From: Steroidobacter agaridevorans | GTDB lineage: Bacteria > Pseudomonadota > Gammaproteobacteria > Steroidobacterales > Steroidobacteraceae | Direction of reading: 5' to 3' | Assembly: GCF_009932555.1 (NCBI RefSeq) | Contig: NZ_BLJO01000015.1 | Location: forward strand, 1-47,355 | Length of the DNA: 47,355 nucleotides | Shown: positions 15,041-27,860 of the stretch, piece by piece | Layout: each line of letters begins with the position of its first letter | Numbering within the stretch: position 1 is the first letter of the stretch | The notes under the pieces: generated by a model | What the model was told of the DNA's origin: nothing | The model's input: only the letters and a program-made list of their open reading frames with translations | The model's database searches: none | Made by a program: the position numbers and the translations under genes

Positions 15041-16972
15041 ATGAGCAAAGTCATCGGCATCGACCTCGGCACGACCAACTCGTGCGTCGCGATCATGGAA
15101 GGCGGCAAGCCGCGCGTGATCGAGAACAGCGAAGGCGACCGCACCACGCCGTCGATCGTGGCGTTCACCAAGGACAATGAAGTGCTCGTCGGCCAGTCCG
15201 CGAAGCGCCAGGCCGTGACCAATCCGCAGAACACGCTGTTCGCGATCAAGCGTCTGATCGGCCGCCGCTTCGAAGACAACGTCGTGCAGAAAGACGTCGA
15301 CATGGTCCCGTACAAGATCGCCAAGGCCGACAACGGCGACGCCTGGGTGGAAGTGCAGGGCAAGAAGATGGCGCCGCAGGAAATCTCCGCGCGCATCCTG
15401 CAGAAGATGAAGAAGACCGCCGAGGATTTCCTTGGCACCACGGTTACCGAAGCCGTCATCACCGTGCCCGCCTACTTCAACGACTCGCAGCGCCAGGCGA
15501 CCAAGGACGCCGGCCGCATCGCCGGTCTGAACGTCAAGCGCATCATCAACGAGCCGACCGCCGCGGCGTTGGCCTATGGCCTCGACAAGCAGGGCGGCGA
15601 TCGCAAGATCGCGGTGTATGACCTGGGCGGCGGCACGTTCGACGTGTCCATCATCGAAGTCGCGGATGTCGACGGCGAGCGTCAGTTCGAAGTGCTCGCG
15701 ACCAACGGCGACACGTTCCTCGGCGGCGAGGACTTCGACAAGCGCGTCATCGATTACCTCGGCGAAGAGTTCAAGAAGGAAAGCGGCGTCGACGTGCGTC
15801 GCGATCCGCTCGCCATGCAGCGCCTCAAGGAAGCTGCGGAGAAGGCGAAGATCGAGTTGTCCAGCAGCCAGCAGACCGAAATCAATCTGCCGTACATCAC
15901 GGCGGACGCGTCCGGTCCGAAGCACCTCAACATCAAGCTCACTCGCGCCAAGCTCGAGTCGCTGGTCGAGGACCTGGTGAACAAGACCATCGAGCCGTGC
16001 CGGATCGCGCTGAAGGACGCGGGCCTGTCCATCAAGGACGTGTCCGAAGTGATCCTGGTCGGCGGCCAGACACGCATGCCGCTGGTGCAGAAGCAGGTGA
16101 AGGATTTCTTCGGCCAGGAGCCGCGCAAGGACGTGAACCCCGATGAAGCCGTGGCCGTCGGCGCCGCAATTCAGGGCGGCGTGCTGTCCGGCGAAGTGAA
16201 GGACGTGCTGCTGCTCGACGTGACGCCGCTGTCGCTCGGTATCGAGACGCTCGGTGGCGTGATGACCAAGCTGATCGAGAAGAACACCACGATTCCCACC
16301 AAGGCGAATCAGACCTTCTCGACCGCGGACGACAACCAGGGCGCCGTGACCATTCACGTGCTGCAGGGTGAGCGTCAGCGGGCGCACGACAACAAGTCGC
16401 TCGGCCAGTTCAACCTGGAAGGCATTCCGCCGGCGCCGCGCGGCATGCCGCAGATCGAAGTCACGTTCGACATCGATGCCAACGGCATCCTGAACGTGTC
16501 GGCGAAGGACAAGGCCACCGCCAAGGAACAGAAGATCGTCATCAAGGCCTCGTCGGGCCTGAACGAGGACGAGATCAAGCGCATGGTGAAGGACGCCGAG
16601 GCGCACGCCGAGGAAGACCGCAAGTTCCGCGAGCTGGTCGAGTCGCGTAACAAGGCCGACGCGCTGGTGCACGGTACCGAGAAGGCGCTGAAGGATCTGG
16701 GCGAGAAGGTTCAGCCTGCCGATCGCGCCAACATCGAAAATGCCGTGTCGGATCTGAAGAAGGCGCTGAGCGGCGACGACAAGGACATCATCGAGAAGAA
16801 GGCTGGCGAAGTGAGCCGTCTGGCTGCCGCTCTGGCGCAGCAGTCGGCTGAAGCTGGCGCGGCCGGTCCGGGTGCGGGCCCGCAGGGCTCGGCCGCCGGC
16901 GGTGGCGCGGGCGGCGGCAACGACGACGTGCTCGATGCCGAGTTCGAAGAAGTCAAAGACAAGAAGAAGTAA
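15041..16972 (+). CDS. dnaK: Chaperone DnaK (Hsp70)
   Basis: This is a full-length 643-residue Hsp70. The ATPase domain has [32 protein letters not shown] and [13 protein letters not shown]; the substrate domain follows; and the C-terminus ends in [10 protein letters not shown] after a Gly-rich linker. A GCAGGAGA ribosome site precedes the ATG. It folds and protects client proteins with DnaJ and GrpE from the same cluster. The 159-bp leader has a CGCGGAC/GTCCGCG hairpin (14950-14966) and a TTAAGACTC half-site discussed in the findings. Confidence 0.98.
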   Translation: MSKVIGIDLGTTNSCVAIMEGGKPRVIENSEGDRTTPSIVAFTKDNEVLVGQSAKRQAVTNPQNTLFAIKRLIGRRFEDNVVQKDVDMVPYKIAKADNGDAWVEVQGKKMAPQEISARILQKMKKTAEDFLGTTVTEAVITVPAYFNDSQRQATKDAGRIAGLNVKRIINEPTAAALAYGLDKQGGDRKIAVYDLGGGTFDVSIIEVADVDGERQFEVLATNGDTFLGGEDFDKRVIDYLGEEFKKESGVDVRRDPLAMQRLKEAAEKAKIELSSSQQTEINLPYITADASGPKHLNIKLTRAKLESLVEDLVNKTIEPCRIALKDAGLSIKDVSEVILVGGQTRMPLVQKQVKDFFGQEPRKDVNPDEAVAVGAAIQGGVLSGEVKDVLLLDVTPLSLGIETLGGVMTKLIEKNTTIPTKANQTFSTADDNQGAVTIHVLQGERQRAHDNKSLGQFNLEGIPPAPRGMPQIEVTFDIDANGILNVSAKDKATAKEQKIVIKASSGLNEDEIKRMVKDAEAHAEEDRKFRELVESRNKADALVHGTEKALKDLGEKVQPADRANIENAVSDLKKALSGDDKDIIEKKAGEVSRLAAALAQQSAEAGAAGPGAGPQGSAAGGGAGGGNDDVLDAEFEEVKDKKK

Positions 16973-16982
16973 GCACAGTGGC

Positions 16983-17021
16983 GGCCCGGCGGATGTGAAG
17001 TCCGCCGGGCCGATTTTGTAT
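16983..17021 (+). terminator. Intrinsic terminator after dnaK
   Basis: A perfect 11-bp GC-rich stem, GGCCCGGCGGA (16983-16993) and TCCGCCGGGCC (17001-17011), has a 7-base loop and is followed by GATTTTGTATT. It lies 10 bp after the dnaK stop, so it probably limits read-through into dnaJ. Confidence 0.8.
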
Positions 17022-17087
17022 TCAGGTGGCTGAGGCCGGCGCACGCAGGCATCATGCCGCCATCTTTGCGTGGGGTTGTTTCCGCGA

Positions 17088-18215
17088 ATGTCCAAGCGCG
17101 ACTACTACAAGGTGCTCGATGTAGCCCGCACGGCCACGGAGGCCGAGATCAAGAAGGCTTATCGCCGTCTGGCGATGAAGTTTCACCCCGATCGCAATCC
17201 CAACGACGCGGAAGCCGAAGAGAAATTCAAGGAGTGCAAGGAAGCGTATGAAGTGCTGACCGACGCGCAGAAGCGCGCCATTTACGATCAGCACGGCCAC
17301 GAAGGGCTCGCGGCTCGCGGCGGCGGGGGCTACAGCGCCTCCGATGCGTTCAGCGACATCTTCGGCGATGTGTTTGGTGACATTTTCGGCGGCGGCCGTC
17401 GTGGCGGGCGCCAGCAGGTGTTTCGTGGCGCGGACCTGCGCTACGACCTCGAGCTCGATCTCGAGCAGGCCGTGTTCGGCCATTCCGCGGATATCGAATT
17501 CACGACCCTCACCGAGTGCGAGCCTTGCTCGGGCTCGGGCGCGGCGCCTGGCTCCAAGCCAGTCACCTGCGATACCTGTAACGGCGCCGGTCAGGTCCGT
17601 ATGCAGCAAGGTTTCTTCGCGGTTCAGCAAACCTGTCCGCGTTGCAAAGGCCGCGGCCAGATCATCAGTCAGCCGTGCGATTCCTGCCTGGGGCAGGGCC
17701 GGCTGCGCCAGAAGAAAACGCTCAACATCAAAGTCCCGCAGGGCGTCGACAACGGCGACCGCATTCGTCTGACCGGCGAAGGCGAGGCCGGACGCAATGG
17801 CGGGCCGGCGGGCGATCTGTACGTCGAAATCCGCGTCAAGGAACATGCGATTTTCGAGCGCGACGGCAGTCATCTGTCGTGCGAAGTGCCGGTGAGTTTC
17901 TCGACCGCGACGCTCGGCGGCACGGTCGAAGTGCCCACGCTCGGCGGCAACGTCGAATTGAAAGTGCCCGGCGAAACTCAGTCCGGCCGTGTCTTCCGCC
18001 TGCGCGAGAAGGGCGTCAAGCCGGTGCGCGGCGGAGCGACGGGAGATTTGTTCTGTCGCGTCGTGGTCGAGACGCCGGTCAATCTCACCGAAGAGCAGAA
18101 AGAGCTGCTGCGTGCGTTCGACGCGTCCATGCACGAGAGCAAGCGCAATCACAGCCCGCGTGAAAGCACCTGGCTGGACGGCGTGAAACGTTTCTTCGAC
18201 ACCATCAGAAGCTGA
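17088..18215 (+). CDS. dnaJ: Chaperone DnaJ (Hsp40)
   Basis: This 375-residue class I J-protein stimulates DnaK ATPase and delivers clients. The J domain has HPD at residues 33-35. A Gly/Phe-rich linker ([16 protein letters not shown]) follows. The zinc region (residues 144-204) holds four CxxCxGxG repeats ([32 protein letters not shown]), and the substrate-binding C-terminal domains come last. The ATG at 17088 gives [10 protein letters not shown]; the longer frame lacks conservation. Confidence 0.97.
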   Translation: MSKRDYYKVLDVARTATEAEIKKAYRRLAMKFHPDRNPNDAEAEEKFKECKEAYEVLTDAQKRAIYDQHGHEGLAARGGGGYSASDAFSDIFGDVFGDIFGGGRRGGRQQVFRGADLRYDLELDLEQAVFGHSADIEFTTLTECEPCSGSGAAPGSKPVTCDTCNGAGQVRMQQGFFAVQQTCPRCKGRGQIISQPCDSCLGQGRLRQKKTLNIKVPQGVDNGDRIRLTGEGEAGRNGGPAGDLYVEIRVKEHAIFERDGSHLSCEVPVSFSTATLGGTVEVPTLGGNVELKVPGETQSGRVFRLREKGVKPVRGGATGDLFCRVVVETPVNLTEEQKELLRAFDASMHESKRNHSPRESTWLDGVKRFFDTIRS

Positions 18216-18223
18216 TTCGACCG

Positions 18224-19036
18224 ATGGCCGAACATTCATTGCAGATCGCCGTGCTCGGCGTGAGCGGCCGGATGGGCCGTGCGTTGCTGACCGCGATCGA
18301 TGAAGCACCCGGCGCGAAGCTCAGTGGCGCGACGGCGTCCGCGAACAGTCGCTGGCTCGGCAAGGATGCGGGCGATGCGACTGGCGGCGCCAAGCGCGAT
18401 GTAACGGTTGAGGCGGATCCGGCGGCGGCGTTGCGCAACGTGCAGGTCGCCATCGATTTCACTTTGCCTGAAGCGACTGCAGCCAATCTCGCCGCCTGTG
18501 TCGCGGCCAGGCGCCCGGTCGTCATCGGCACCACGGGCCACAGCGAAGCGGTGCGGGCCCAGATCGCGGCCGCGGCGCAGTCCATTCCCATCGTCATGGC
18601 GCCGAACATGAGCCTCGGCGTGAACCTGCTGCTCAAGCTCGTTGAGTTGGCCGCGAACAAGCTCGACGCCGATTACGACATCGAAGTGTTCGAGGCCCAT
18701 CACCGCAACAAGAAGGACGCACCCTCGGGAACCGCGCTGGCACTGGGTGCGGCCGCCGCCGACGGACGAGATGTCAAATTGGCGGACGCGGCTGAATATT
18801 CCCGTCATGGCAACACGGGCGCTCGCAAGCGCGGCTCGATCGGCTTCTCGGTATTCCGGGGTGGCGATGTGGTCGGCGACCACACCGTGACCTTTGCCGG
18901 CATCGGCGAGCGCATCGAGTTGACACATCGCGCCAGCGACCGGCTCGCTTTCGCACGGGGCGCGGTAAAAGCGGCACAGTGGCTGGTCGGGAAGTCTCCG
19001 GGCCTGTACTCGATGCAGGACGTGCTCGGCCTCTAA
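18224..19036 (+). CDS. dapB: 4-hydroxy-tetrahydrodipicolinate reductase DapB
   Basis: This 270-residue enzyme carries out the second dedicated step of lysine and diaminopimelate synthesis, NAD(P)H-dependent reduction. It has the nucleotide-binding loop GVSGRMGR (12-19), the IGTTGHSE segment and the catalytic EAHHRNKKDAPSGTA segment (H159/H160, K163/K164). It starts 8 bp after dnaJ. It is followed by a spacer with a strong hairpin and then carA, the classical dapB-carAB order. Confidence 0.97.
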   Translation: MAEHSLQIAVLGVSGRMGRALLTAIDEAPGAKLSGATASANSRWLGKDAGDATGGAKRDVTVEADPAAALRNVQVAIDFTLPEATAANLAACVAARRPVVIGTTGHSEAVRAQIAAAAQSIPIVMAPNMSLGVNLLLKLVELAANKLDADYDIEVFEAHHRNKKDAPSGTALALGAAAADGRDVKLADAAEYSRHGNTGARKRGSIGFSVFRGGDVVGDHTVTFAGIGERIELTHRASDRLAFARGAVKAAQWLVGKSPGLYSMQDVLGL

Positions 19037-19057
19037 TTCGGGCGCCGACCCTTTAAA

Positions 19058-19092
19058 TCCAGCGAGCCTGCCCAACCCTGGCTCTCGCTGGA
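19058..19092. repeat. Hairpin in dapB-carA spacer
   Basis: TCCAGCGAG (19058-19066) and CTCGCTGGA (19084-19092) are perfect 9-bp arms, extended by CC/GG pairing across a small bulge. It starts 22 bp after the dapB stop. No T-tract follows, so it may be a Rho-type or mRNA-stabilising hairpin rather than an intrinsic terminator. It could also belong to a carA leader. Confidence 0.5.
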
Positions 19093-19256
19093 GATCGGAC
19101 AGGTGACAGACACGCGCATTTCGCTTTCATCACTTGGGCGACTCGCGTAGACTGCCGTCTTCAGCACGCGGTGAAAACACTTGTGGCGGGATAGGGCCTT
19201 AAGAGCCCATCTCGTCTTCCGCATGCGTGTCTGAAACAGCTGACATCGGGAGCTAC

Positions 19257-20462
19257 ATGAACCACACCGGTAACGTGGCCGCTGTACTGGCACTCGAGGA
19301 CGGGACCGTTTTCCACGGCCGATCCATCGGAGCCAAAGGCAACACGACGGGCGAGGTGGTGTTCAACACCGCCATGACGGGCTATCAGGAAATCCTCACG
19401 GACCCGTCCTATTGCAGACAGATTGTTACTCTCACCTATCCGCACATCGGCAACACCGGGACCAACCCGGAAGACCTGGAAGCGGCATCGGTGTACGCGG
19501 CAGGTCTGATCATTCGTGATTTGCCGGCCGTGCATTCCAACTGGCGCGCCTCTGAATCCCTGGAGAGCTTTCTCCAGCGCGGCAAGATCGTCGCCATCGC
19601 GGACATCGACACTCGCAAGCTGACGCGCATCTTGAGAGAGAAGGGCGCGCTCGCCGGCTGCATCATGACGGGCGAGAAGGCGGATGCCACCGCCGCGGTT
19701 CATGCCGCGCGCAAATTCCCAGGCTTGAAAGGCATGGACCTCGCGAAGGTCGTGTCCACCAAGCGCGTGTATCAATGGAACGAAGGCACCAATTGGGGCG
19801 AGTTCCAGGGGCCGAAGTCACGTCCCGGACAGCGTGTGCACGTGGTTGCCTATGACTACGGCATCAAGCGCAACATCCTGCGGTGTCTCGCCGATCACGG
19901 CGCTCGCGTAACGGTCGTGCCCGCGCAGACGCCGGCGGACAAAGTGCTCGCGATGAATCCGGACGGCATCTTCCTCTCCAACGGTCCTGGCGATCCGGAG
20001 CCATGCACGTACGCGATCGAGGCGATCAAGAAATTCCTGCAGACCGACATTCCCGTGTTCGGCATCTGTCTCGGCCATCAGCTGCTGGGGCTGGCGAGCG
20101 ATGCGAAGACGGTGAAGATGAAGTTCGGCCATCACGGCGCGAATCATCCGGTGCAGGACATCGCGTCCGGCCGCGTGCTGATCTCCAGCCAGAACCACGG
20201 CTTCGCGGTCGATGAGAGCACGCTCGGCGAGAACGTGAAGGTGACCCACAAGTCGCTGTTCGACGGCTCGCTGCAAGGCATCGAGCGCACCGACTGTCCG
20301 GCCTTCAGCTTCCAGGGCCATCCCGAGGCGAGCCCGGGCCCGCAAGACGTGGGCCAGTTGTTCGCCCGCTTCACCGCCATGATCCACCAGCGGCTTGCCA
20401 GCCAGCAGTCCGCTCAGTCCCCGGCCGCTTCGAAAGACGGTCGCCGCGCCGCCGAAGGTTGA
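19257..20462 (+). CDS. carA: Carbamoyl-phosphate synthase small subunit
   Basis: This 401-residue glutamine amidotransferase subunit supplies ammonia to CarB for carbamoyl phosphate, the precursor of pyrimidines and arginine. The class I GATase domain holds the nucleophile C271 ([10 protein letters not shown]) and the H355/E357 pair ([10 protein letters not shown]). The CarA-specific N-domain reads [15 protein letters not shown]. The ATG at 19257, preceded by GGGAG, fits the family; a GTG at 19227 is in frame but less likely. carB follows after 10 bp. Confidence 0.97.
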   Translation: MNHTGNVAAVLALEDGTVFHGRSIGAKGNTTGEVVFNTAMTGYQEILTDPSYCRQIVTLTYPHIGNTGTNPEDLEAASVYAAGLIIRDLPAVHSNWRASESLESFLQRGKIVAIADIDTRKLTRILREKGALAGCIMTGEKADATAAVHAARKFPGLKGMDLAKVVSTKRVYQWNEGTNWGEFQGPKSRPGQRVHVVAYDYGIKRNILRCLADHGARVTVVPAQTPADKVLAMNPDGIFLSNGPGDPEPCTYAIEAIKKFLQTDIPVFGICLGHQLLGLASDAKTVKMKFGHHGANHPVQDIASGRVLISSQNHGFAVDESTLGENVKVTHKSLFDGSLQGIERTDCPAFSFQGHPEASPGPQDVGQLFARFTAMIHQRLASQQSAQSPAASKDGRRAAEG

Positions 20463-20472
20463 CCGATCACAC

Positions 20473-23400
20473 ATGCCCAAACGTACCGATCTAAAAAGCA
20501 TCCTGATCATTGGCGCCGGCCCCATCGTCATCGGCCAGGCGTGTGAGTTCGACTATTCCGGCGCGCAGGCCTGCAAGGCGCTCAAGGAAGAGGGCTACCG
20601 CGTCATCCTGGTGAACTCCAATCCGGCCACCATCATGACGGACCCCGAGTCCGCCGACGCCATCTACATCGAGCCCATCAACTGGCGCACGGTGGAGCGC
20701 ATCATCGAGAAGGAGCGTCCCAGCGCACTGCTGCCCACGATGGGCGGACAGACGGCGCTCAACTGCGCGCTCGATCTGGTGCGCGAAGGCGTGCTGGAAA
20801 AACACGGCGTCGAATTGATCGCCGCGTCTCGCGAGGCCATCGACATGGCCGAGGACCGCGAGAAGTTTCGCAACGCCATGCGTGAGATCGGCCTGGAGTC
20901 GCCGCGTTCGAAGATCGCGCACAGCATGGATGAAGCGCTGGCGGTGCAGGCCGAGATCGGCTTTCCCACGATCATTCGTCCCTCGTTCACGATGGGCGGC
21001 TCGGGCGGCGGTATCGCATATAACCGCGAAGAGTTCGTCACCATCGTCGAGCGCGGCCTCGACGCGTCGCCGACTTCCGAAGTGCTGCTCGAAGAGTCGG
21101 TGATCGGCTGGAAGGAATACGAGATGGAAGTGGTCCGCGATCGCGCGGACAACTGCATCATCATCTGCTCCATCGAAAACCTCGATCCGATGGGCGTGCA
21201 CACCGGCGACTCGATCACGGTCGCGCCGGCGCAGACGCTGACGGACAAGGAATATCAGATGATGCGCAACGCCTCGATCGCGGTGTTGCGCAAGATCGGT
21301 GTGGAGTGCGGCGGCTCGAACGTGCAGTTCGCGCTCAATCCCGCCGACGGCCGTCTGCTCATCATCGAAATGAATCCGCGCGTGTCGCGCTCGTCGGCGC
21401 TCGCGTCGAAGGCGACGGGCTTTCCGATCGCGAAGGTCGCCGCCAAGCTCGCGGTCGGCTACACGCTCGATGAGTTGCGCAACGAGATCACGGGCGGCGC
21501 GACGCCGGCTTCGTTCGAGCCGACCATCGATTACGTCGTCACCAAGATTCCGCGCTTCACGTTCGAGAAATTCCCGGGCGCCAACGATCGCCTCACGACC
21601 CAGATGAAGTCGGTGGGCGAGGCGATGGCCATGGGTCGCACGTTCCAGGAGTCGCTGCAGAAGGCGCTGCGAAGCATGGAAGTCGGCACCGACGGTCTCG
21701 ATCCGTTGCTGACGCTGCCGATCGCCGAAGAGCAGATGCACAAGCTGCGCGAAGAGCTGCGCATGCCGGGCCCGAATCGCCTGCGCTATGTCGGCGATGC
21801 ATTTCGCGGCGGCCTGTCGTTCAACGAAGTGCAGTCGCTATCGCGCATCGATCCCTGGTTCCTCGCGCAGATCCACGACATCGTGCTCGAAGAGGAAAAA
21901 GTGCGCGAGCAGGGGCTCGCAGCCTTCACGCGCGATCGCGTGTGGACGCTCAAGCGCAAAGGCTTCTCCGATCGTCGTCTCGCAACGCTGCTCGGCCTCG
22001 ATGAGGCGAGCGTGCGTCGTAAGCGCATCACCATGGGCATCCGTCCGGTGTTCAAGCGCGTCGACACTTGCGCCGCTGAGTTCTCGACCTCGACCGCATA
22101 CATGTACTCGTCCTATGACGAGGAGTGCGAAGCGAACCCGACCGACCGCAAGAAGATCATGATTCTCGGCGGCGGCCCGAATCGTATCGGGCAGGGCATC
22201 GAGTTCGATTACTGCTGCGTGCACGCGGCGCTCGCGCTGCGCGAGGCGGGCTACGAGACCATCATGGTCAACTGCAATCCCGAAACGGTCTCCACCGACT
22301 ACGACACGTCGGATCGTCTGTACTTCGAGCCGCTGACGCTCGAGGACGTAATGGAGATCATCGATAAAGAAAAGCCGGTCGGCGTGATCGTTCAGTACGG
22401 CGGCCAGACGCCGCTGAAGCTGTGCCGCGCTCTCGAAGCCGCCGGCGCGCCGATCATCGGCACGACGCCGGATGCGATCGACGTTGCCGAAGACCGCGAG
22501 CGTTTCCAGCAACTCGTGCAGCAGCTGAATCTGAAGCAGCCGCCGAATTGCACGGCCCGCACCGAAGAGCAGGCCATCACCATGTCGAAGACGGTCGGCT
22601 TCCCGCTGGTCGTGCGTCCTTCGTACGTGCTCGGCGGCCGCGCCATGGAAGTGGTCTTCACCGAAGACGACTTGCGCACTTACATGACCGATGCGGTGAA
22701 GGTGTCGAACGACAGCCCGGTGCTGCTCGACCGCTTCCTCGATCAGGCCATCGAAGTCGACGTCGATGCGATCTGCGACGGCGAGGATGTTTATATCGGC
22801 GGCATCATGGAGCACGTCGAGCAGGCCGGTGTGCATTCGGGCGACTCGGGTTGCTCGCTGCCGCCGAACAGCCTGTCGGCCGAGACGCAGGCCGATCTGA
22901 AGGAGCAGACGCGCAAGCTCGCTCGAGGCTTGAAAGTCGTGGGTCTGATGAACATTCAGTTCGCGATCCAGAACGGCATCGTCTACATCCTCGAAGTCAA
23001 TCCGCGCGCCTCGCGCACCGTGCCGTTCGTTTCCAAAGCGACCGGTGTGCCGCTCGCGAAGATGGCTGCACGTGTCATGGCCGGCGCGAAGTTGAAGGAG
23101 CTCGGCTTGACCGAGGAGCGCGTGCCGAAGTTCTTCGCGGTGAAGGAATCCGTGTTCCCGTTCGCGAAGTTCCCCGAGGCCGATCCCATCCTCGGACCGG
23201 AAATGAAATCCACCGGCGAGGTGATGGGCACCGGCCGTTCGTTCGGCGAGGCTTACGCGAAGGCGCAGCTCGCCTCCGGCGTCATTCTGCCGACGCGCGG
23301 CGTTTGCTTGATCAGCGTGCGCGACCGCGACAAACCCGCGGCAGTGCAGCTGGCGCGGCGCCTGGTCGCGCAGGGATTTGAAATCGTTGCAACCTCTGGC

Positions 23401-23742
23401 ACCGCGGAAGGCATTACCAATGCGGGAATTCCGTGCCGCGTCGCGAACAAGGTGCGCGAGGGTCGCCCTCACATCGTGGACATGATAAAAAACGACGAGA
23501 TTTCGCTGATCGTCAATACCACCGAAGGCAAGCAGGCGATCTTCGAGTCGCGTTCCATCCGTCGCGAAGCGGTCCATAAGCGCGTCACGTACTACACGAC
23601 CGTGGCCGCGGGACTTGCGACCTGCGATGCCATTGCCCACATGAATGAGGTCGACGTGAACCGATTGCAGGATCTGCATCAGGAGATCTCGCGCACCAGC
23701 GAGACAGGCACGGCCGGCCAGCGATTGGAGATCGCATCGTGA
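20473..23742 (+). CDS. carB: Carbamoyl-phosphate synthase large subunit
   Basis: This 1089-residue enzyme has two homologous ATP-grasp halves, each starting with a glycine-rich loop ([41 protein letters not shown]), then the allosteric MGS-like domain (about residues 940-1060). The ATG at 20473 gives [10 protein letters not shown]. It is slightly longer than the usual about 1073 residues, mostly at the C-terminus. Its TGA overlaps the greA GTG start by 4 bp, coupling the two genes. Confidence 0.97.
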   Translation: MPKRTDLKSILIIGAGPIVIGQACEFDYSGAQACKALKEEGYRVILVNSNPATIMTDPESADAIYIEPINWRTVERIIEKERPSALLPTMGGQTALNCALDLVREGVLEKHGVELIAASREAIDMAEDREKFRNAMREIGLESPRSKIAHSMDEALAVQAEIGFPTIIRPSFTMGGSGGGIAYNREEFVTIVERGLDASPTSEVLLEESVIGWKEYEMEVVRDRADNCIIICSIENLDPMGVHTGDSITVAPAQTLTDKEYQMMRNASIAVLRKIGVECGGSNVQFALNPADGRLLIIEMNPRVSRSSALASKATGFPIAKVAAKLAVGYTLDELRNEITGGATPASFEPTIDYVVTKIPRFTFEKFPGANDRLTTQMKSVGEAMAMGRTFQESLQKALRSMEVGTDGLDPLLTLPIAEEQMHKLREELRMPGPNRLRYVGDAFRGGLSFNEVQSLSRIDPWFLAQIHDIVLEEEKVREQGLAAFTRDRVWTLKRKGFSDRRLATLLGLDEASVRRKRITMGIRPVFKRVDTCAAEFSTSTAYMYSSYDEECEANPTDRKKIMILGGGPNRIGQGIEFDYCCVHAALALREAGYETIMVNCNPETVSTDYDTSDRLYFEPLTLEDVMEIIDKEKPVGVIVQYGGQTPLKLCRALEAAGAPIIGTTPDAIDVAEDRERFQQLVQQLNLKQPPNCTARTEEQAITMSKTVGFPLVVRPSYVLGGRAMEVVFTEDDLRTYMTDAVKVSNDSPVLLDRFLDQAIEVDVDAICDGEDVYIGGIMEHVEQAGVHSGDSGCSLPPNSLSAETQADLKEQTRKLARGLKVVGLMNIQFAIQNGIVYILEVNPRASRTVPFVSKATGVPLAKMAARVMAGAKLKELGLTEERVPKFFAVKESVFPFAKFPEADPILGPEMKSTGEVMGTGRSFGEAYAKAQLASGVILPTRGVCLISVRDRDKPAAVQLARRLVAQGFEIVATSGTAEGITNAGIPCRVANKVREGRPHIVDMIKNDEISLIVNTTEGKQAIFESRSIRREAVHKRVTYYTTVAAGLATCDAIAHMNEVDVNRLQDLHQEISRTSETGTAGQRLEIAS

Positions 23743-24215
23743 AACGTCTGCCGTTGACTTTGAAAGGCGCCGAGAAGCTGCGCGCCGAGCTGAAGCGTTT
23801 GAAGAGCGAAGATCGTCCGCGCGTGATCCAGGCGATTGCCGAGGCGCGCGCTCATGGCGATTTGAGCGAGAACGCGGAATATCACGCTGCGCGCGAACAG
23901 CAGAGCTTCATCGAAGGCCGCATCAAGGACATCGAGTCGCACCTGTCGAACTCGGAGATCATCGACGTCGCGTCGCTGCCGGCCACGGATAAAGTGGTGT
24001 TCGGCGCGACCCTCGATCTGGAAGACGAGGACACCGGCAACAAGGTGCTCTATCAGATCGTCGGCGACGCCGAAGCCGATATCAAGCACGGCCTGATCTC
24101 GGTCTCGTCACCGATCGCGCGCGCGCTCGTTGGCAAGTCGAAAGGCGATGTCGTGGATGTGGTCGCGCCCAACGGCACGAAGAGCTACGAGATCGTCGGC
24201 GTCCGCTACCTCTAG
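23739..24215 (+). CDS. greA: Transcript cleavage factor GreA
   Basis: This 158-residue RNA polymerase secondary-channel factor stimulates cleavage of backtracked transcripts. It has the N-terminal coiled coil with the acidic tip motif ([20 protein letters not shown]) and the C-terminal FKBP-like domain ending in YEIVGVRYL. The start is GTG at 23739, overlapping the carB stop (GTGA). The carB-greA neighbourhood is common in gammaproteobacteria. Confidence 0.97.
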   Translation: MKRLPLTLKGAEKLRAELKRLKSEDRPRVIQAIAEARAHGDLSENAEYHAAREQQSFIEGRIKDIESHLSNSEIIDVASLPATDKVVFGATLDLEDEDTGNKVLYQIVGDAEADIKHGLISVSSPIARALVGKSKGDVVDVVAPNGTKSYEIVGVRYL

Positions 24216-24291
24216 CTCATAACGCAACAACAGTTGTTATTTTGCCTGTCGCGCCGGCTCGGAAGGGCAGCGAATCATAGGCGGCGTATTC

Positions 24292-24780
24292 ATGGCCACC
24301 CTAACGGAAGAGACAGCATTGCCGGCGCCGCGCGGCCGGAGACTGCTCGACTTCTGCGTGACGTTCCTGGTCACGCTCTGGGCCGGCTCACTGTGGACGG
24401 TGTGTGGCATCGTCGCGCCGCAGTTGTTCGCGACGCTGCCCGAGCGCCGGCTGGCAGGGCAGATGGCGGCGCGGCTGTTTCATATCGAGACCTGGCTGGG
24501 CGTCGTCATCGCGATGCTGCTGATCGCTTTGTTCGCCGCGCGCAAAGCCTTCGTTACCAGCAAGACGATTCTCTGGTTGATCCTGCTGACCGCGGCTGCG
24601 CCCTTGGCGAGCGAGCTGATCCTCGGCCCGATGATGAACACGGCCCGCGAAGCGAACGACATGGCTCGCTTCGGGATGCTTCACGGCGTATCCGCCGTGC
24701 TGTTCCTTATCGCCTGTTTGAGTGCGTTGGCGCTGGTGTGGAAGGCGCGCCAGCCCGACGTCAATCGGCCGGGAGAATGA
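24292..24780 (+). CDS. DUF4149 integral membrane protein
   Basis: This 162-residue protein has about four predicted membrane helices (residues about 21-42, 62-82, 92-110 and 128-150). The first helix region, FLVTLWAGSLWTVCGIVAPQLF, is typical of DUF4149 proteins found beside greA and yhbY in proteobacteria. Its function is unknown. Its last 20 bp overlap the 3' end of convergent yhbY. The ATG at 24292 opens the only frame with membrane character. Confidence 0.8.
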   Translation: MATLTEETALPAPRGRRLLDFCVTFLVTLWAGSLWTVCGIVAPQLFATLPERRLAGQMAARLFHIETWLGVVIAMLLIALFAARKAFVTSKTILWLILLTAAAPLASELILGPMMNTAREANDMARFGMLHGVSAVLFLIACLSALALVWKARQPDVNRPGE

Positions 24781-25072
24781 TCTTCGGCTTGTCCTTGTGC
24801 GGGCGGTAGAACACACCCACATTGCCGATGCGCTGGACCAGAGCGCTGCCGCTTTGCTTGGCCAGTTCGGCGAGAATGTTGTCGCGCTCGTCACGGTCGC
24901 CGACGCGGGCTTTCACTTTCACCAGTTCGTGCGCGCCGAGCGCGAGATCGAACTCCTTGGCGACTCCGGGCGACAATCCCGAGGTGCCGATGAGAATGAT
25001 GGGATCGCGGCCGTGCGCCAGACCCCGGAGATACTTTTTCTGCTTTTCCGAAAGCTGCTGAGCTGAAGTCAT
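24761..25072 (-). CDS. yhbY: CRM-domain ribosome-assembly RNA-binding protein YhbY
   Basis: This 103-residue protein is a single CRM domain: LSEKQKKYLRGLAHGRDPII, IGTSGLSPGV, and HELVKVKARV. YhbY-type proteins associate with pre-50S ribosomal particles. It is divergent from rlmE with the two start codons overlapping (CATG at 25070-25073), and convergent with the DUF4149 gene with a 20-bp tail overlap. It therefore has no intergenic space on either side. Confidence 0.94.
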   Translation of the reverse strand: MTSAQQLSEKQKKYLRGLAHGRDPIILIGTSGLSPGVAKEFDLALGAHELVKVKARVGDRDERDNILAELAKQSGSALVQRIGNVGVFYRPHKDKPKIILPAD

Positions 25073-25694
25073 GGCTAAGCGTACTAAATCGAGCCGGGAA
25101 TGGCTCGCCGAACATGAGAGCGACCCGTACGTAAAACAGGCGCGGCAGATGGGCTATCGCTCGCGCGCCGTGTTCAAGCTGGAAGAGATTCAGCGGGCCG
25201 ACCGTCTCATCCGCCCCGGCATGACCATCGTCGACCTGGGCGCCGCTCCGGGTGGCTGGAGCCAGCTGGCGGCCAAGCTACTGCAGGGCAGGGGCCGGAT
25301 CGTGGCCCTCGACATCCTGCCGATGGACGCCATCGTCGGCGTCGACTTCCTGCAGGGCGACTTTTCCGACGATGCGGTGCTGGCGCAGTTGGAACAAATG
25401 CTCGGGGAGGAGCGCCCGCAGCTTGTAATGTCGGATATGGCCCCAAATACCACCGGCATCGCCGATGTGGACCATGACCGTTCGATGCATCTGGTTGAAC
25501 TGTCACTGGAATTTGCCCGTCAGCGGCTCCGGCCAGGGGGCGATTTTCTGGTCAAGGTATTCCAGGGACGGCACTTTCAACCGTTCGTGAAAGAGCTCCG
25601 GGCGAGCTTTGCCAGTGTCAAGGTCCGTAAACCGGATGCCTCTCGCCAGCGAAGTCCGGAACTTTACCTGCTGGGCCGGGACTTTAAGGCTTAA
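25071..25694 (+). CDS. rlmE: 23S rRNA 2'-O-methyltransferase RlmE (FtsJ/RrmJ)
   Basis: This 207-residue SAM-dependent enzyme methylates the 2'-OH of a uridine in the 23S A-loop. It has the SAM motif VDLGAAPGGWSQ, catalytic D in MSDMAPN, K in VKVFQG, and the E of SPELYLLGR at the C-terminus; the N-terminal Lys is also conserved. It precedes ftsH, the conserved rlmE-ftsH heat-shock arrangement. The start codon overlaps that of divergent yhbY. Confidence 0.97.
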   Translation: MAKRTKSSREWLAEHESDPYVKQARQMGYRSRAVFKLEEIQRADRLIRPGMTIVDLGAAPGGWSQLAAKLLQGRGRIVALDILPMDAIVGVDFLQGDFSDDAVLAQLEQMLGEERPQLVMSDMAPNTTGIADVDHDRSMHLVELSLEFARQRLRPGGDFLVKVFQGRHFQPFVKELRASFASVKVRKPDASRQRSPELYLLGRDFKA

Positions 25695-25857
25695 GCTGGT
25701 CGCTCTTAGTTTTAGGGTTGCTCCGGATCAGGAAGTCGGTTATGGCGCGTCCCGGTCCGGTGGTGTAGTGTCAATCGGCGCCTACTTATTTACTTCCAGG
25801 CTGCCGCCAGCGTTCTTGACCATGAAGGCATAGGACCAGGCGCACGAGGATGGGACT

Positions 25858-27789
<1,932 letters not shown>

Positions 27790-27812
27790 CTCGCGGCTTA
27801 CGAGTCGAGTAC

Positions 27813-27848
27813 AAAGAGGCGCGGCAACGCGCCTCTTTTGTTTTATTC
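27813..27848 (+). terminator. Intrinsic terminator after ftsH
   Basis: A perfect 11-bp stem, AAAGAGGCGCG (27813-27823) and CGCGCCTCTTT (27828-27838), has a GCAA tetraloop (27824-27827) and is followed by TGTTTTATT. It ends 13 bp before the folP ATG, so folP transcription presumably needs read-through or a start inside the preceding DNA. Confidence 0.9.
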
Positions 27849-27860
27849 GGACACCACTGT

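Noticed and set aside
14267-17095. A 942-aa open frame on the minus strand across grpE and dnaK
   Set aside because: It is antisense to clearly real grpE and dnaK. Its Arg/His/Leu-rich composition is typical of a shadow frame in GC-rich coding DNA.
24226-24244. AACAAC-a-GTTGTT followed by ATTTTG after greA as an intrinsic terminator
   Set aside because: Six AT-rich base pairs with a one-base centre make too weak a stem to claim.
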